Positions 27,284 to 35,439 of a DNA stretch of 64,000 bases are shown one piece after another. The position numbers and the translations under genes are program-made. Under the pieces are notes generated by a model. It made no database searches and had not been told where the DNA came from. It was given only the letters and a program-made list of their open reading frames with translations. The number at the start of each line of letters is the position of its first letter. The first letter of the stretch is position 1. Origin of the DNA: CAYMUR01 sp964393615 (lineage in GTDB: Bacteria > Planctomycetota > Planctomycetia > Pirellulales > Pirellulaceae); contig CAYMUR010000019.1 in assembly GCA_964393615.1 (NCBI GenBank), positions 4,452-68,451 on the forward strand, in the 5' to 3' direction.

Positions 27284-27581
27284 TGGTTTTTCCTTGTTGC
27301 CGTAGCTAATATTGGTGACTTCAGCTTCAATATTTGGTACGTCAAGTGAGAATGATTTGTAATTGACAACTTCTAGTAGACATTGGATAACGAACAAAGG
27401 GGAAAATGTAAAGTACGTGAAGTATCTGGCGACACGACAAAAGTACCTGGCGACAACTGTACGTCGAGGGCCGCATGATCGATCTTGGCTTGGTTAGTGA
27501 TCGCTCGAATACATTGAGGGTTGGTCGGACACGTTTTGACGAACTTGTTTGTGATGGTTAATTTTTTTGATCGGCTGAAAA

Positions 27582-28820
27582 ATGCTGTTTGGAAAATCTC
27601 TTGATTTAGTTGACGAAGGCGAAGTTGTGGCCGTGCCATCACAGTCCAACGTGGAATCTACTGTCGTGCCACCTCCCAAGATGTCACCTTCTGGTCGATC
27701 GTTTACCATATTGGTATGGGTCTTATGTGGGCTTTTGATCTTGCTGGCCTTGCGGTATATGGTCCCCTATTACATTGAGGAGATGAATTACGCTGCGGCG
27801 CGAGGCAAACAGCGGGCCGAAGTTGAAGTGGCAGTGGACGGTTTGGCTGAACTAGGTTTGGATAGTTTATCGACAGCTTATCAACTGGTGTCCAAGCGTG
27901 TTGGTCCTAGTGTTGTTTATATTGATACGATTAAAACTTCAAACTCCGGATTACCCCGTGACGAATTTGGATTTTTGTTTGGACCCGGCGGATATCGACA
28001 GCAAAACCAGGGATCTGGAGTCATTATGGATTCGGCCGGATATATTCTCACCAATAATCATGTTATTGAGCGAGCTACCAATATTTCCGTAGAATTGAAT
28101 GAAGGTCGGACAGTCAGCGCTGTGGTCATTGGCAACGACTTGTTAACAGATTTAGCATTAATAAAAATCGAAGCGTCTGGTTTGATTGCAGCCGAGTGGG
28201 GAAACAGTGATGCTCTCGAAGTGGGGGCCTTGGTATGGGCTGTTGGTAGTCCCTTTGGTTATGAACAGTCGATTACTGCAGGCATTCTCAGTGCTAAAAA
28301 TCGACCAGGTTTGGGGCCGCATCAGCGATTTTTACAAACCGATGCAGCTGTGAATCCTGGTAATAGTGGTGGGCCGTTGGTGGACGCATTGGGGCATGTG
28401 ATAGGTATCAATACAGCCATCCTGGGAGAGTCTTATCGAGGAATCAGTTTTGCCATTCCCAGCTCTATCGCCCGCAATGTGTATGAGGATCTGAAGAAAA
28501 ATGGCATGGTACCTCGGGGGTGGTTAGGAGTTGCCATGGAACCTGCTGGTTCCGAACGTGCACTTGAGGCGGGGGTGACTGCTACCGAGGGGGCAGTCGT
28601 GATCAATGTGTTTTCAGGCTCGCCAGCCACTAAGGCTGGTATTCAACCAGGTGACGTTATCGTGCAATGGGGGGAAAATTCAGTCGACACGTGTGAAAAA
28701 TTAAGCCTGCTCGTAGCCGAAACACCCATTGGATCACGAGTAGATGTTCGAATCCGGCGCGATAATGTCGACATCACCGTGAAGGTGGACGTGGTACTAC
28801 GGCCAAGACAGGTGGAATAA
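27582..28820 (+). CDS. HtrA/DegP-family trypsin-like serine protease with one PDZ domain
   Basis: 412-residue envelope protease. A signal-anchor helix lies at about residues 41-63 (FTILVWVLCGLLILLAL), so the protein is probably tethered to the membrane facing the periplasm. The catalytic triad is His160 (NNHVI), Asp190 (LTDLALIK) and Ser262 (NPGNSGGPL). A single PDZ domain occupies about 320-405, with GWLGVAM and SPATKAGIQPGDVIVQW. One PDZ and an anchor make it closer to DegS or HhoA than to DegP. It probably degrades or senses misfolded envelope proteins. The next genes encode outer-membrane lipoproteins, fitting an envelope context. Confidence 0.92.
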   Translation: MLFGKSLDLVDEGEVVAVPSQSNVESTVVPPPKMSPSGRSFTILVWVLCGLLILLALRYMVPYYIEEMNYAAARGKQRAEVEVAVDGLAELGLDSLSTAYQLVSKRVGPSVVYIDTIKTSNSGLPRDEFGFLFGPGGYRQQNQGSGVIMDSAGYILTNNHVIERATNISVELNEGRTVSAVVIGNDLLTDLALIKIEASGLIAAEWGNSDALEVGALVWAVGSPFGYEQSITAGILSAKNRPGLGPHQRFLQTDAAVNPGNSGGPLVDALGHVIGINTAILGESYRGISFAIPSSIARNVYEDLKKNGMVPRGWLGVAMEPAGSERALEAGVTATEGAVVINVFSGSPATKAGIQPGDVIVQWGENSVDTCEKLSLLVAETPIGSRVDVRIRRDNVDITVKVDVVLRPRQVE

Positions 28821-29156
28821 CTAGGATGGATTTGGTGATGTCGGTAACTGGTTTAGCTGTCTGCAAGAAGGAGCCCCATGAACATGTTGTCATCTTTAAG
28901 CTGATAGAGTGACGAGCTATCGTCCCTGATTTTTCGGTATTTCCCGGATTTGACTGCACAGACTGCAAGCTTGAGTAGCATGCATTGAAGGGACCGTTTC
29001 TTTCGTTGCCATCATTGCTGACGCACAACGCACTTGACTTGTATTGGGGCCATCTCATACCTTCCCGCGACACTTTGCTTTTTTACAGCAAGAGTCCACC
29101 CCTATGCTTGATCGGGTGTTACCCGTATTGCCTCCTCCAGCCGAGAATTTCAACTA
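28821..29156. other. Intergenic region, nothing recognised
   Basis: 336 bp between htrA and the BamD-like lipoprotein gene. Presumably the promoter of the lipoprotein cluster. No hairpin with T tract, no RNA gene and no credible small frame was seen. Confidence 0.4.
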
Positions 29157-30569
29157 ATGCACTGGTTTTGTTTGCGTATTCCACTGCGTTTAACTTGCTT
29201 GTTGATCCTGACAACATTCTGTACAGGTTGCCGAATGATGGATTCGTGGAATCAGGGCGATGTGGTTGCCCAGTACGAGCAGATGCGTGCACAGCAAAGG
29301 TGGTGGGAACAGAATCGGCACAGGGCCGAATATGTAAGCGGTCGTGGCTGGTATCTTGCCGACACGGGGCAATATTATGACGGTTCCGGTCGCCCTGTTG
29401 CCGATGCAGCTGACCAAGTGCAACAAGTTGTATTTGAGACTAAAGAAGAAAAGGTGGAAACAGTTGATTCGAAAAAGAAAACGGAATTTGGTTTGAAATC
29501 ACTGGTGTCCGGTAAAATGGTTCGCGAGTTGAAAGACGTAACTGGATATGGACCGGATCAGCAGGAAGCACGTCAGGCATTAGTGAAGGCGGACAATCTC
29601 TACCGTGAAGCGATTCAATTAGCCAGTTCGGAAAAAAAGAAAAGCCATAAAAGATACCTGGAGGCTGCTGAGAATTACGCGCAGGCAGCCCAAGCGTGGC
29701 CAGATTCTGCGATTGAAGAGGAAGCACTTTTTAAAGTGGCTGAATGTTACTTTTTTGCAGATGATTTACCAGAAGCCGAAGACCAATTTGGGAGATTGAT
29801 CAAGAAATATCCCAATACGCGTTTTCTTGAGTTGATCGGTAGTCGTCGATTCAAGATTGCTGAATTTTGGCTCGCAAAAAATCGGGAGGAACAACGCCGG
29901 CGTCTGCAACCAAATTTCCATGACAAAACGCAACCAATGTTAGACTGTTTTGGCCATGCCGTTCGTTTGTATGATCGCATCCGCATTGATGATCCAGTAG
30001 GTGATTTGGCGGACGACGCTACCATGGCTGCTGCCAACGCTTTTTTTGAAAAAGGAAAATATTCCAAAGCAGATCAACTCTATACAGATTTACGAGAGGC
30101 GTTTCCAGACAGTGAGCATCAGTTTGAAGCACATTTGTTGGCCATTAAGTGCAAACTGATGATTTACCAAGGACCCGAGTATGACTCGTCGCCGTTGGAT
30201 GATGCCGAGAAACTATACCAAAAGATAAGACGGCAATTCCCCCAGGAGTACCAAAAGCGTCATGCATTGTTAGACATAAGTGTTGCCAAAATCCGTGCAA
30301 AACAGGCCGAACAGGTGTGGTTCTTTGCGGAATATTTTGACCGCCGTGGTGAGACGAATGGGGCACAGCACTATTACAATCGAGTTGTCCGAGATTTTCC
30401 TGGAACCAGCATTGCAGAAAAATCGGATAAACGTTTAGCAGAACTGCAAACTGAACCGGAAGCACCTCCCTCGCGGCTCGCAACAGTGAAAGGGTTGTTT
30501 GAACGTCGCGACGAAGAAATCCCGCCACTTCGGTCAGAAACAGGAGGTTCGGGCACCATACTACGCTAG
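29157..30569 (+). CDS. BamD-like TPR outer-membrane lipoprotein
   Basis: 470-residue exported protein. The N terminus is a lipoprotein signal ending TTFCTGC, with Cys25 the likely lipidated residue. Tetratricopeptide-like repeats run from about residue 160 to 425: AAENYAQAAQAWPDSAIEEEALFKVAE, broken here as AAENYAQAAQAWPDS and EEALFKVAECYFFADD, then DQFGRLIKKYPNTRF, and near the end AQHYYNRVVRDFPGTS and AEKSDKRLAEL, which are BamD/YfiO-like. It is longer than BamD (about 245) and has a charged N-terminal extension. Probably part of outer-membrane protein assembly or cell-envelope organisation. The LptE-like gene follows 85 bp downstream. Confidence 0.75.
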   Translation: MHWFCLRIPLRLTCLLILTTFCTGCRMMDSWNQGDVVAQYEQMRAQQRWWEQNRHRAEYVSGRGWYLADTGQYYDGSGRPVADAADQVQQVVFETKEEKVETVDSKKKTEFGLKSLVSGKMVRELKDVTGYGPDQQEARQALVKADNLYREAIQLASSEKKKSHKRYLEAAENYAQAAQAWPDSAIEEEALFKVAECYFFADDLPEAEDQFGRLIKKYPNTRFLELIGSRRFKIAEFWLAKNREEQRRRLQPNFHDKTQPMLDCFGHAVRLYDRIRIDDPVGDLADDATMAAANAFFEKGKYSKADQLYTDLREAFPDSEHQFEAHLLAIKCKLMIYQGPEYDSSPLDDAEKLYQKIRRQFPQEYQKRHALLDISVAKIRAKQAEQVWFFAEYFDRRGETNGAQHYYNRVVRDFPGTSIAEKSDKRLAELQTEPEAPPSRLATVKGLFERRDEEIPPLRSETGGSGTILR

Positions 30570-30654
30570 AGTAAATGGGCGTGGTGACCGAGGCCTATCA
30601 CCTGTATACCAACGATGTCAATGACTGATTCGTGCTAACTATTTGGCATGACGA

Positions 30655-31227
30655 ATGCAAGTAACTCTGTCTCACCACGGAAGCCAGACTGTGCGGCAAA
30701 TCTTCTCTTTGATTGGCGTGACTGTTGGTAGCGGTATGCTGATACTTTTGTCAGCAGGATGTGCCGGCTATCAGGTTGGTCCCCAAGCTCTTTTCCGGCC
30801 GGATATCTGCACAATTTACGTACCAGTCTTTGAATCGGATACGTTACGGCGTAATCTGGGAGAGTGGTTAACCGAAGCAGTTATTAAACAGATTGAACAG
30901 ACAACTAGCTACAAGGTCGTTGGTCGATTACCAGCCGACAGTACGCTTTCTGGTCGCATTATGTTCGACGGCAAGCATCCTTTGACGGAGAACCGCCGAG
31001 ACGAACCGAATGACATTGAGCATTCAATGGTTGTTCAGATGCAGTGGCATAACGCCCAAGGTGGCATTTTGGTAGAGCGTACTTTTGGCATTCCTATGTC
31101 CCTTGTTCATATTACCAATACAGGTGCGTTGGTCCCGCAAGCAGGCCAATCAATGGTTACAGCGCAGCAGGAATTGGTGCGGGATTTGGCCTTTCAAATT
31201 GTTGGCCAGCTCGAAAAGCCTTGGTAG
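30655..31227 (+). CDS. LptE-like LPS-assembly lipoprotein
   Basis: 190-residue lipoprotein. A hydrophobic signal (SGMLILLSAGC) ends in a good lipobox with Cys36, followed by AGYQVGPQALFRPD. The rest matches the LptE pattern: TIYVPVFESDTLRRNLGEWLTEAVIKQIE, here cut as IYVPVFESDTLRRNLGEWL and TEAVIKQIEQTTSYKVV, then strand-rich sequence and QQELVRDLAFQIVGQLEKPW. LptE plugs and helps assemble the LptD translocon that inserts LPS into the outer membrane. Immediate neighbour is the BamD-like gene, so both may form an outer-membrane biogenesis unit. Supports a Gram-negative type envelope in this organism. Confidence 0.78.
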   Translation: MQVTLSHHGSQTVRQIFSLIGVTVGSGMLILLSAGCAGYQVGPQALFRPDICTIYVPVFESDTLRRNLGEWLTEAVIKQIEQTTSYKVVGRLPADSTLSGRIMFDGKHPLTENRRDEPNDIEHSMVVQMQWHNAQGGILVERTFGIPMSLVHITNTGALVPQAGQSMVTAQQELVRDLAFQIVGQLEKPW

Positions 31228-31505
31228 TAGCTGTGTGATAACCATGCAGAATTACGAAGGGGTAAGGGCTTTCTACGCGTTTCTTTTCAGGTTGCGATGC
31301 CCTCTTTCAATGACGCGGTACCTTTATAGATTGACCTGGTATCGAAAGAACCGTGATATTCAATGCATCCATTAGGTGCTCGGCGCCTGCATGACACTGC
31401 TCTCATTTCGGGGGATATCTAATTTGCTCGACAAGTGTGGTTATCACCGACTTGGCCTGTTTTGTTCTAAATACACGGTACAAGAAACTTGTTAGGATAA
31501 TCATT

Positions 31506-32378
31506 ATGGATTCTGATAATCATATTTCCCGTGAACGAGCAACTTCGTGGACCATTCGGACTCGAGTATTGCAGATCGACAAACGTCCGTTATTGATGGG
31601 TATCGTGAACGTTACACCTGACAGCTTTTCCGACGGCGGTGATTTTTTTGACGTTACTCGGGCTGTTGAACATGGCACGACGCTCGTTCAACAAGGTGCC
31701 GATTTGTTGGATATTGGTGGCGAAAGCACGCGCCCCTATTCAAGTCCTGTGTCTTCCGATGAGGAACTGCGTCGGGTGGTGCCTGTCGTTGAACGTCTAT
31801 GTGACGTGGTCAATGTGCCCCTTTCCATTGATACTTCCAAGCCGGAAGTTGCCAGGTACGCTTTGCAGGCGGGAGTCGAAATTGTCAACGACGTCACGGG
31901 TTTGGAAAATGAAGAGATGTTGCAAGTTGCTGTGGAATACGGGGCAGGTGTCTGTGTGATGCATATGCAAGGGTGTCCGCAAACCATGCAGGAGAATCCT
32001 GAATACCAGGATGTTGCCAGGGAAATTCGGGAATATTTGAGAAAACGTCGTGATGTCTTGGTGCGAGAAGGTGTAGAGCCTGAGAAAATTTGTCTTGATC
32101 CAGGCATCGGTTTTGGCAAAACGCATGAACATAACCTGACTTTACTTTCGAATTGTCAGCGGTTCCATGATCTTGGTTGTCCGATTCTTGTGGGGCATTC
32201 ACGTAAGGGATTCATTGGAAAGGTTTTGGGCGACAAGCAGGCAGATCGAACGGCTGGGTCGATTGGCGTCGCCTTGTCACTGGCCCAACAACGTGTTCAA
32301 ATCATTCGCGTGCATGATATCCAGCCTGTTCGCAGGGCATTGTTACTGTTTGAAGCAACTGGCGGCATCGCTTCTTAG
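31506..32378 (+). CDS. folP: Dihydropteroate synthase
   Basis: 290-residue TIM-barrel enzyme that condenses p-aminobenzoate with 6-hydroxymethyl-7,8-dihydropterin diphosphate in folate synthesis. ATG at 31506 is chosen over 31437. Family motifs are LLMGIVNVTPDSFSDGG (about residue 35), GADLLDIGGESTRP, PLSIDTSKPEVA, IVNDVTGL, CVMHMQG, CLDPGIGFGKTHEHN and VGHSRKGFIG, all intact, so the enzyme should be active and is the sulfonamide target. The following small membrane protein begins 24 bp after the stop. Confidence 0.95.
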   Translation: MDSDNHISRERATSWTIRTRVLQIDKRPLLMGIVNVTPDSFSDGGDFFDVTRAVEHGTTLVQQGADLLDIGGESTRPYSSPVSSDEELRRVVPVVERLCDVVNVPLSIDTSKPEVARYALQAGVEIVNDVTGLENEEMLQVAVEYGAGVCVMHMQGCPQTMQENPEYQDVAREIREYLRKRRDVLVREGVEPEKICLDPGIGFGKTHEHNLTLLSNCQRFHDLGCPILVGHSRKGFIGKVLGDKQADRTAGSIGVALSLAQQRVQIIRVHDIQPVRRALLLFEATGGIAS

Positions 32379-32402
32379 AAAATATTACGACTGACGATTT
32401 CC

Positions 32403-32849
32403 ATGTCCGATCCGGCCAATCCTTATTTAGCTCCACCTGTCGATTTTGTTGTTCAAGCACGCGACACGCCAAATGCGATGTTTAAACCCTTTTTGGTGAT
32501 TGCCCTTGTCTTGCTGAGTATCGCCATGGGGTGTTGCAAACCCTGGCTGCCGAGCGATACGAACCTACCATCTCAGTTCGTTCTATTACATGTGATCTTG
32601 TCGTCACTGTTGGTTTTGTGGTGGTACGATCTTGATCAACGAGAGCTGGGCCATCGGCCCTCCTTTTTTTCCCGTTTGTTGATGTTGATTTGTCCCTTGT
32701 TCATGTTGCCATTTCACTTCTTAATGACTCGGGGGCCTCACTATTGGAAATGGATTGGTGGTGCCACTCTCTATTTTTTAGTGGTGAAACTACTGGAAAT
32801 AGCGTCATCCACCATCAGTCAATGGTTGCTACAATGGCTGCATGCATGA
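32403..32849 (+). CDS. Small polytopic membrane protein (NPYLAPP N terminus), unknown function
   Basis: 148 residues with three or four predicted TM helices: PFLVIALVLLSIAMGCC, QFVLLHVILSSLLVLWW, RLLMLICPLFMLPFHFL and GGATLYFLVVKLLEIAS. The start MSDPANPYLAPP is a motif commonly seen at the N terminus of short planctomycete membrane proteins. It follows folP closely and may be co-transcribed, but function is unknown. Confidence 0.65.
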   Translation: MSDPANPYLAPPVDFVVQARDTPNAMFKPFLVIALVLLSIAMGCCKPWLPSDTNLPSQFVLLHVILSSLLVLWWYDLDQRELGHRPSFFSRLLMLICPLFMLPFHFLMTRGPHYWKWIGGATLYFLVVKLLEIASSTISQWLLQWLHA

Positions 32850-32949
32850 TCGCACCGCATGCCAGCGGTTGAGTGCTGGCGACATTGACTCCGCTGGCGA
32901 ATTGCCTGATACTTTGCTCCCGTTTTCCAAAAAGAACTAGTAAGAAGCC

Positions 32950-34224
32950 ATGAAGACAGTGGAACATACCGATCTGGGAAAGTACTGCCTGGATGTCGCC
33001 CAGCGCGCCAAAAAAGCTGCGGCATTATTGTCACAGGTAAGTGGTGCGCAAAAACAATACTGGCTTCACGAATCGGCCGTTTTATTACGGCAAAGGAGTT
33101 CGCAACTGCAACAGGCTAATGCGGAGGATCTGGCTGCAGCAACAGGTTTAGGGCTGACGGACGCCCAGGTTGATCGGTTGCGGTTAACCGATCCGCGTAT
33201 TGAGGAATTGGCAGTGGGTCTTGAACAGGTTGCGAGCCTTCATGACCCGGTCGGAGAAGTCATCGAGTCAAGGATACGTCCTAACGGACTGGAAATATCT
33301 AAAATACGAGTCCCCTTGGGGGTGGTATTTTTTGTTTATGAATCTAGGCCTAATGTGACTGCAGATGCATCTGCTATTTGTGTGAAAAGCGGTAATGCTG
33401 TTATTTTGCGTGGTGGCAAGGAAGCGATGAATTCTAGTCGCGCGATTGTGGAGATTCTTGCAGAGGTGGCAGGTGAGTGTGATTTGCCGGTGGACGCAGT
33501 GCAATTAGTCAATACGCCAGATCGTGGAGCCGTTGGTCATTTCCTAAAGATGAGCGATTGGATCGATGTCACCATACCACGTGGTGGCGAAGGCTTGATT
33601 CGGCGGGTGTCTGAAGAAGCGGCGATGCCAGTGATTAAACATTTTGCGGGTAACTGCCATGTCTATGTGGATTGTCTGGCAGACTTGGAGATGGCGCAAC
33701 AGATTCTGGTTAATTCCAAGTGTCAGCGATTCGGTGTTTGTAATGCGTGTGAATCTTTACTAGTCCACAGCGACGTGGCTGCGAAATTTCTGCCAAGGGT
33801 TGAGCAGTCGCTATCTGATTTTGAGGTAGAACTGCGTGGTGATCAACGCAGTTGCGAGTGGTTGAATAACGCGCTGTTGGCCGAAGAAGATGATTATACA
33901 GCAGAATACCTGGCCCCTATTTTGTCCGTGAAAGTGGTAGATACGTGTGATGAAGCGATTCGACATATCAATCATTACGGTTCAGGCCATACGGATGCGA
34001 TTGTAACGGACGATCTGCGAGCCGCCCGCGAATTTGTAGCGCGTGTTGACAGTTCTGCCGTCATGGTCAATACCAGTACGCGTTTTAATGATGGAGGGCA
34101 ATTTGGTTTGGGAGCGGAAATTGGGATCAGTACAGATAAATTTCATGCTCGTGGGCCGTGTGGCTTGAAAGAACTTACTAGTTATAAATACGTTGTTTAT
34201 GGTACCGGTCAGCTGCGGGAATGA
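32950..34224 (+). CDS. proA: Gamma-glutamyl phosphate reductase
   Basis: 424-residue NADPH-dependent enzyme of proline synthesis, reducing gamma-glutamyl phosphate to glutamate-5-semialdehyde. Diagnostic segments are PLGVVFFVYESRPNVTADA, SGNAVILRGGKEAMNSS, VTIPRGGEGLIRRVSEEA, the catalytic Cys in CNACESLLVH near residue 265, and the terminal RGPCGLKELTSYKYVVYG. Length fits the family. ATG at 32950 follows an AGAAG ribosome site. No proB is present in the window. A strong hairpin begins in its stop codon. Confidence 0.95.
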   Translation: MKTVEHTDLGKYCLDVAQRAKKAAALLSQVSGAQKQYWLHESAVLLRQRSSQLQQANAEDLAAATGLGLTDAQVDRLRLTDPRIEELAVGLEQVASLHDPVGEVIESRIRPNGLEISKIRVPLGVVFFVYESRPNVTADASAICVKSGNAVILRGGKEAMNSSRAIVEILAEVAGECDLPVDAVQLVNTPDRGAVGHFLKMSDWIDVTIPRGGEGLIRRVSEEAAMPVIKHFAGNCHVYVDCLADLEMAQQILVNSKCQRFGVCNACESLLVHSDVAAKFLPRVEQSLSDFEVELRGDQRSCEWLNNALLAEEDDYTAEYLAPILSVKVVDTCDEAIRHINHYGSGHTDAIVTDDLRAAREFVARVDSSAVMVNTSTRFNDGGQFGLGAEIGISTDKFHARGPCGLKELTSYKYVVYGTGQLRE

Positions 34225-34251
34225 CCCTGCCTACATAGATGTAGGCAGGGT
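34224..34251 (+). terminator. Perfect 13-bp hairpin at the end of proA
   Basis: ACCCTGCCTACAT at 34224-34236 and ATGTAGGCAGGGT at 34239-34251 are perfect reverse complements with two bases between them. The stem begins at the last base of the proA stop codon. There is no T run after it, so it may act as a transcript-stabilising 3' end or a Rho-assisted stop rather than a classical intrinsic terminator. Confidence 0.7.
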
Positions 34252-34299
34252 GTTCATGTGACCGTGTCCATGTAACCGCTCACCGCAAAGGATTGAAAC

Positions 34300-35439
34300 G
34301 TGGGCAAAGATATTCTCAGCCAAAGTGAAGTCGAAAGTCTTTTGGGTTCTTTAGAACTAGGTGACTTGGATGATTCGGTAAAAGGATTGCCGAACAAAGA
34401 GTCTCCGGTCGCTCATACTTTGGCACCTCAACCAACGTTCAATATTCCGACCAAGAAAGTTGTACCCTACGACTTTAAACGTCCAGAACGTGTTGGCAAA
34501 GAACAGATGCGCGCATTACAGTCGATGCACGAAGGGTTCGGTGGTAATTTTGGGGCTTCGCTGTCAGCCATGTTGAGGAGTATGGTCGAAGTCAAGTTAA
34601 CGAATGTCGATCAACTGACATACAGCGAGTTTGTGTTTAGTCTGGAAAATCCAAGTTGTTTTAATCTGATCAGTGCAGAGCCGTTAGAAGGGAATCTGAT
34701 TCTTGATATCAATCCCTCGATTCTCTATCCGATTATTGACCGTTTACTGGGTGGTGGTAAGGAAATTAGTCCGCCAACACGGCGCCCCCTGACCGAGATC
34801 GAACTACGCTTGGCAAGAAGAATTACTGATTTGTTTCTGCGAGAATTAACACAGACCTGGGCGAATGTCATTGAGCTTGATATGGCTGTGGTTCGTGTTG
34901 AGAGTAATCCGCAATTGGTGCAGGTTGTCCCACCTAACGAAGTGGTTGTGCTTATCAGTTTTGAGGTGAATTTGGGTGAGATAAGAGGCATGATTAATTT
35001 CTGTGTGCCTTTTAATAGCATTGAGCGAATTGGTAATAAGCTGACAGCCAACAGTTGGTTTAATTTTCACAACAAGAGCCCCATGGCCGGTACCCAGGAG
35101 AAGATCTCCGAGCGACTGCTGAAAGCAACGGCCGAAGTCGTTGTTAAACTTGCCAAATCGACGATTCGTACTTCCGATCTTATAGGGTTGCGCGTGGGGG
35201 ATATTATTATGACCGACCAGGATTGCCATGGTGTTTTACCGGTCGTTGTAGAAGGTGTTGAGAAATTCAGTGCGCGACCTGGCGCGTTAAAAGGTCGCAA
35301 AGCATTTCAAGTAGATTCGGTGGATGACACACCGGTGCAGCCTGTATTATCAGGTGAAGCGAGACAAAATTTACCGACAGGCGGCCAGTCGACAACACCA
35401 ACTAACCAATCGATGGAATCGGTGGCGAGTTCAACCTAG
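34300..35439 (+). CDS. fliM: Flagellar motor switch protein FliM
   Basis: 379-residue C-ring protein that takes part in torque generation and in switching rotation by binding phospho-CheY. GTG start at 34300 with AAAGGA upstream. The N terminus GKDILSQSEVESLLGSL is the EIDALL-like CheY-binding helix region. The middle domain shows YDFKRPERVGKEQMRALQ, ILDINPSILYPIIDRLLGGG and LTEIELRLARRI; the C-terminal SpoA/FliN-like domain includes LRVGDIIMT. About 50 polar residues extend the C terminus. No other flagellar gene is nearby; FliM genes often lie in fli operons, so this is dispersed. It ends on the CTAG shared with the convergent cstA. Confidence 0.93.
   Translation: MGKDILSQSEVESLLGSLELGDLDDSVKGLPNKESPVAHTLAPQPTFNIPTKKVVPYDFKRPERVGKEQMRALQSMHEGFGGNFGASLSAMLRSMVEVKLTNVDQLTYSEFVFSLENPSCFNLISAEPLEGNLILDINPSILYPIIDRLLGGGKEISPPTRRPLTEIELRLARRITDLFLRELTQTWANVIELDMAVVRVESNPQLVQVVPPNEVVVLISFEVNLGEIRGMINFCVPFNSIERIGNKLTANSWFNFHNKSPMAGTQEKISERLLKATAEVVVKLAKSTIRTSDLIGLRVGDIIMTDQDCHGVLPVVVEGVEKFSARPGALKGRKAFQVDSVDDTPVQPVLSGEARQNLPTGGQSTTPTNQSMESVASST

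Noticed and set aside
28740..28765. tRNA T-loop-like string (GTTCGAATCC) in the plus strand
   Set aside because: It lies in the intact htrA frame and no acceptor, D or anticodon arms surround it.
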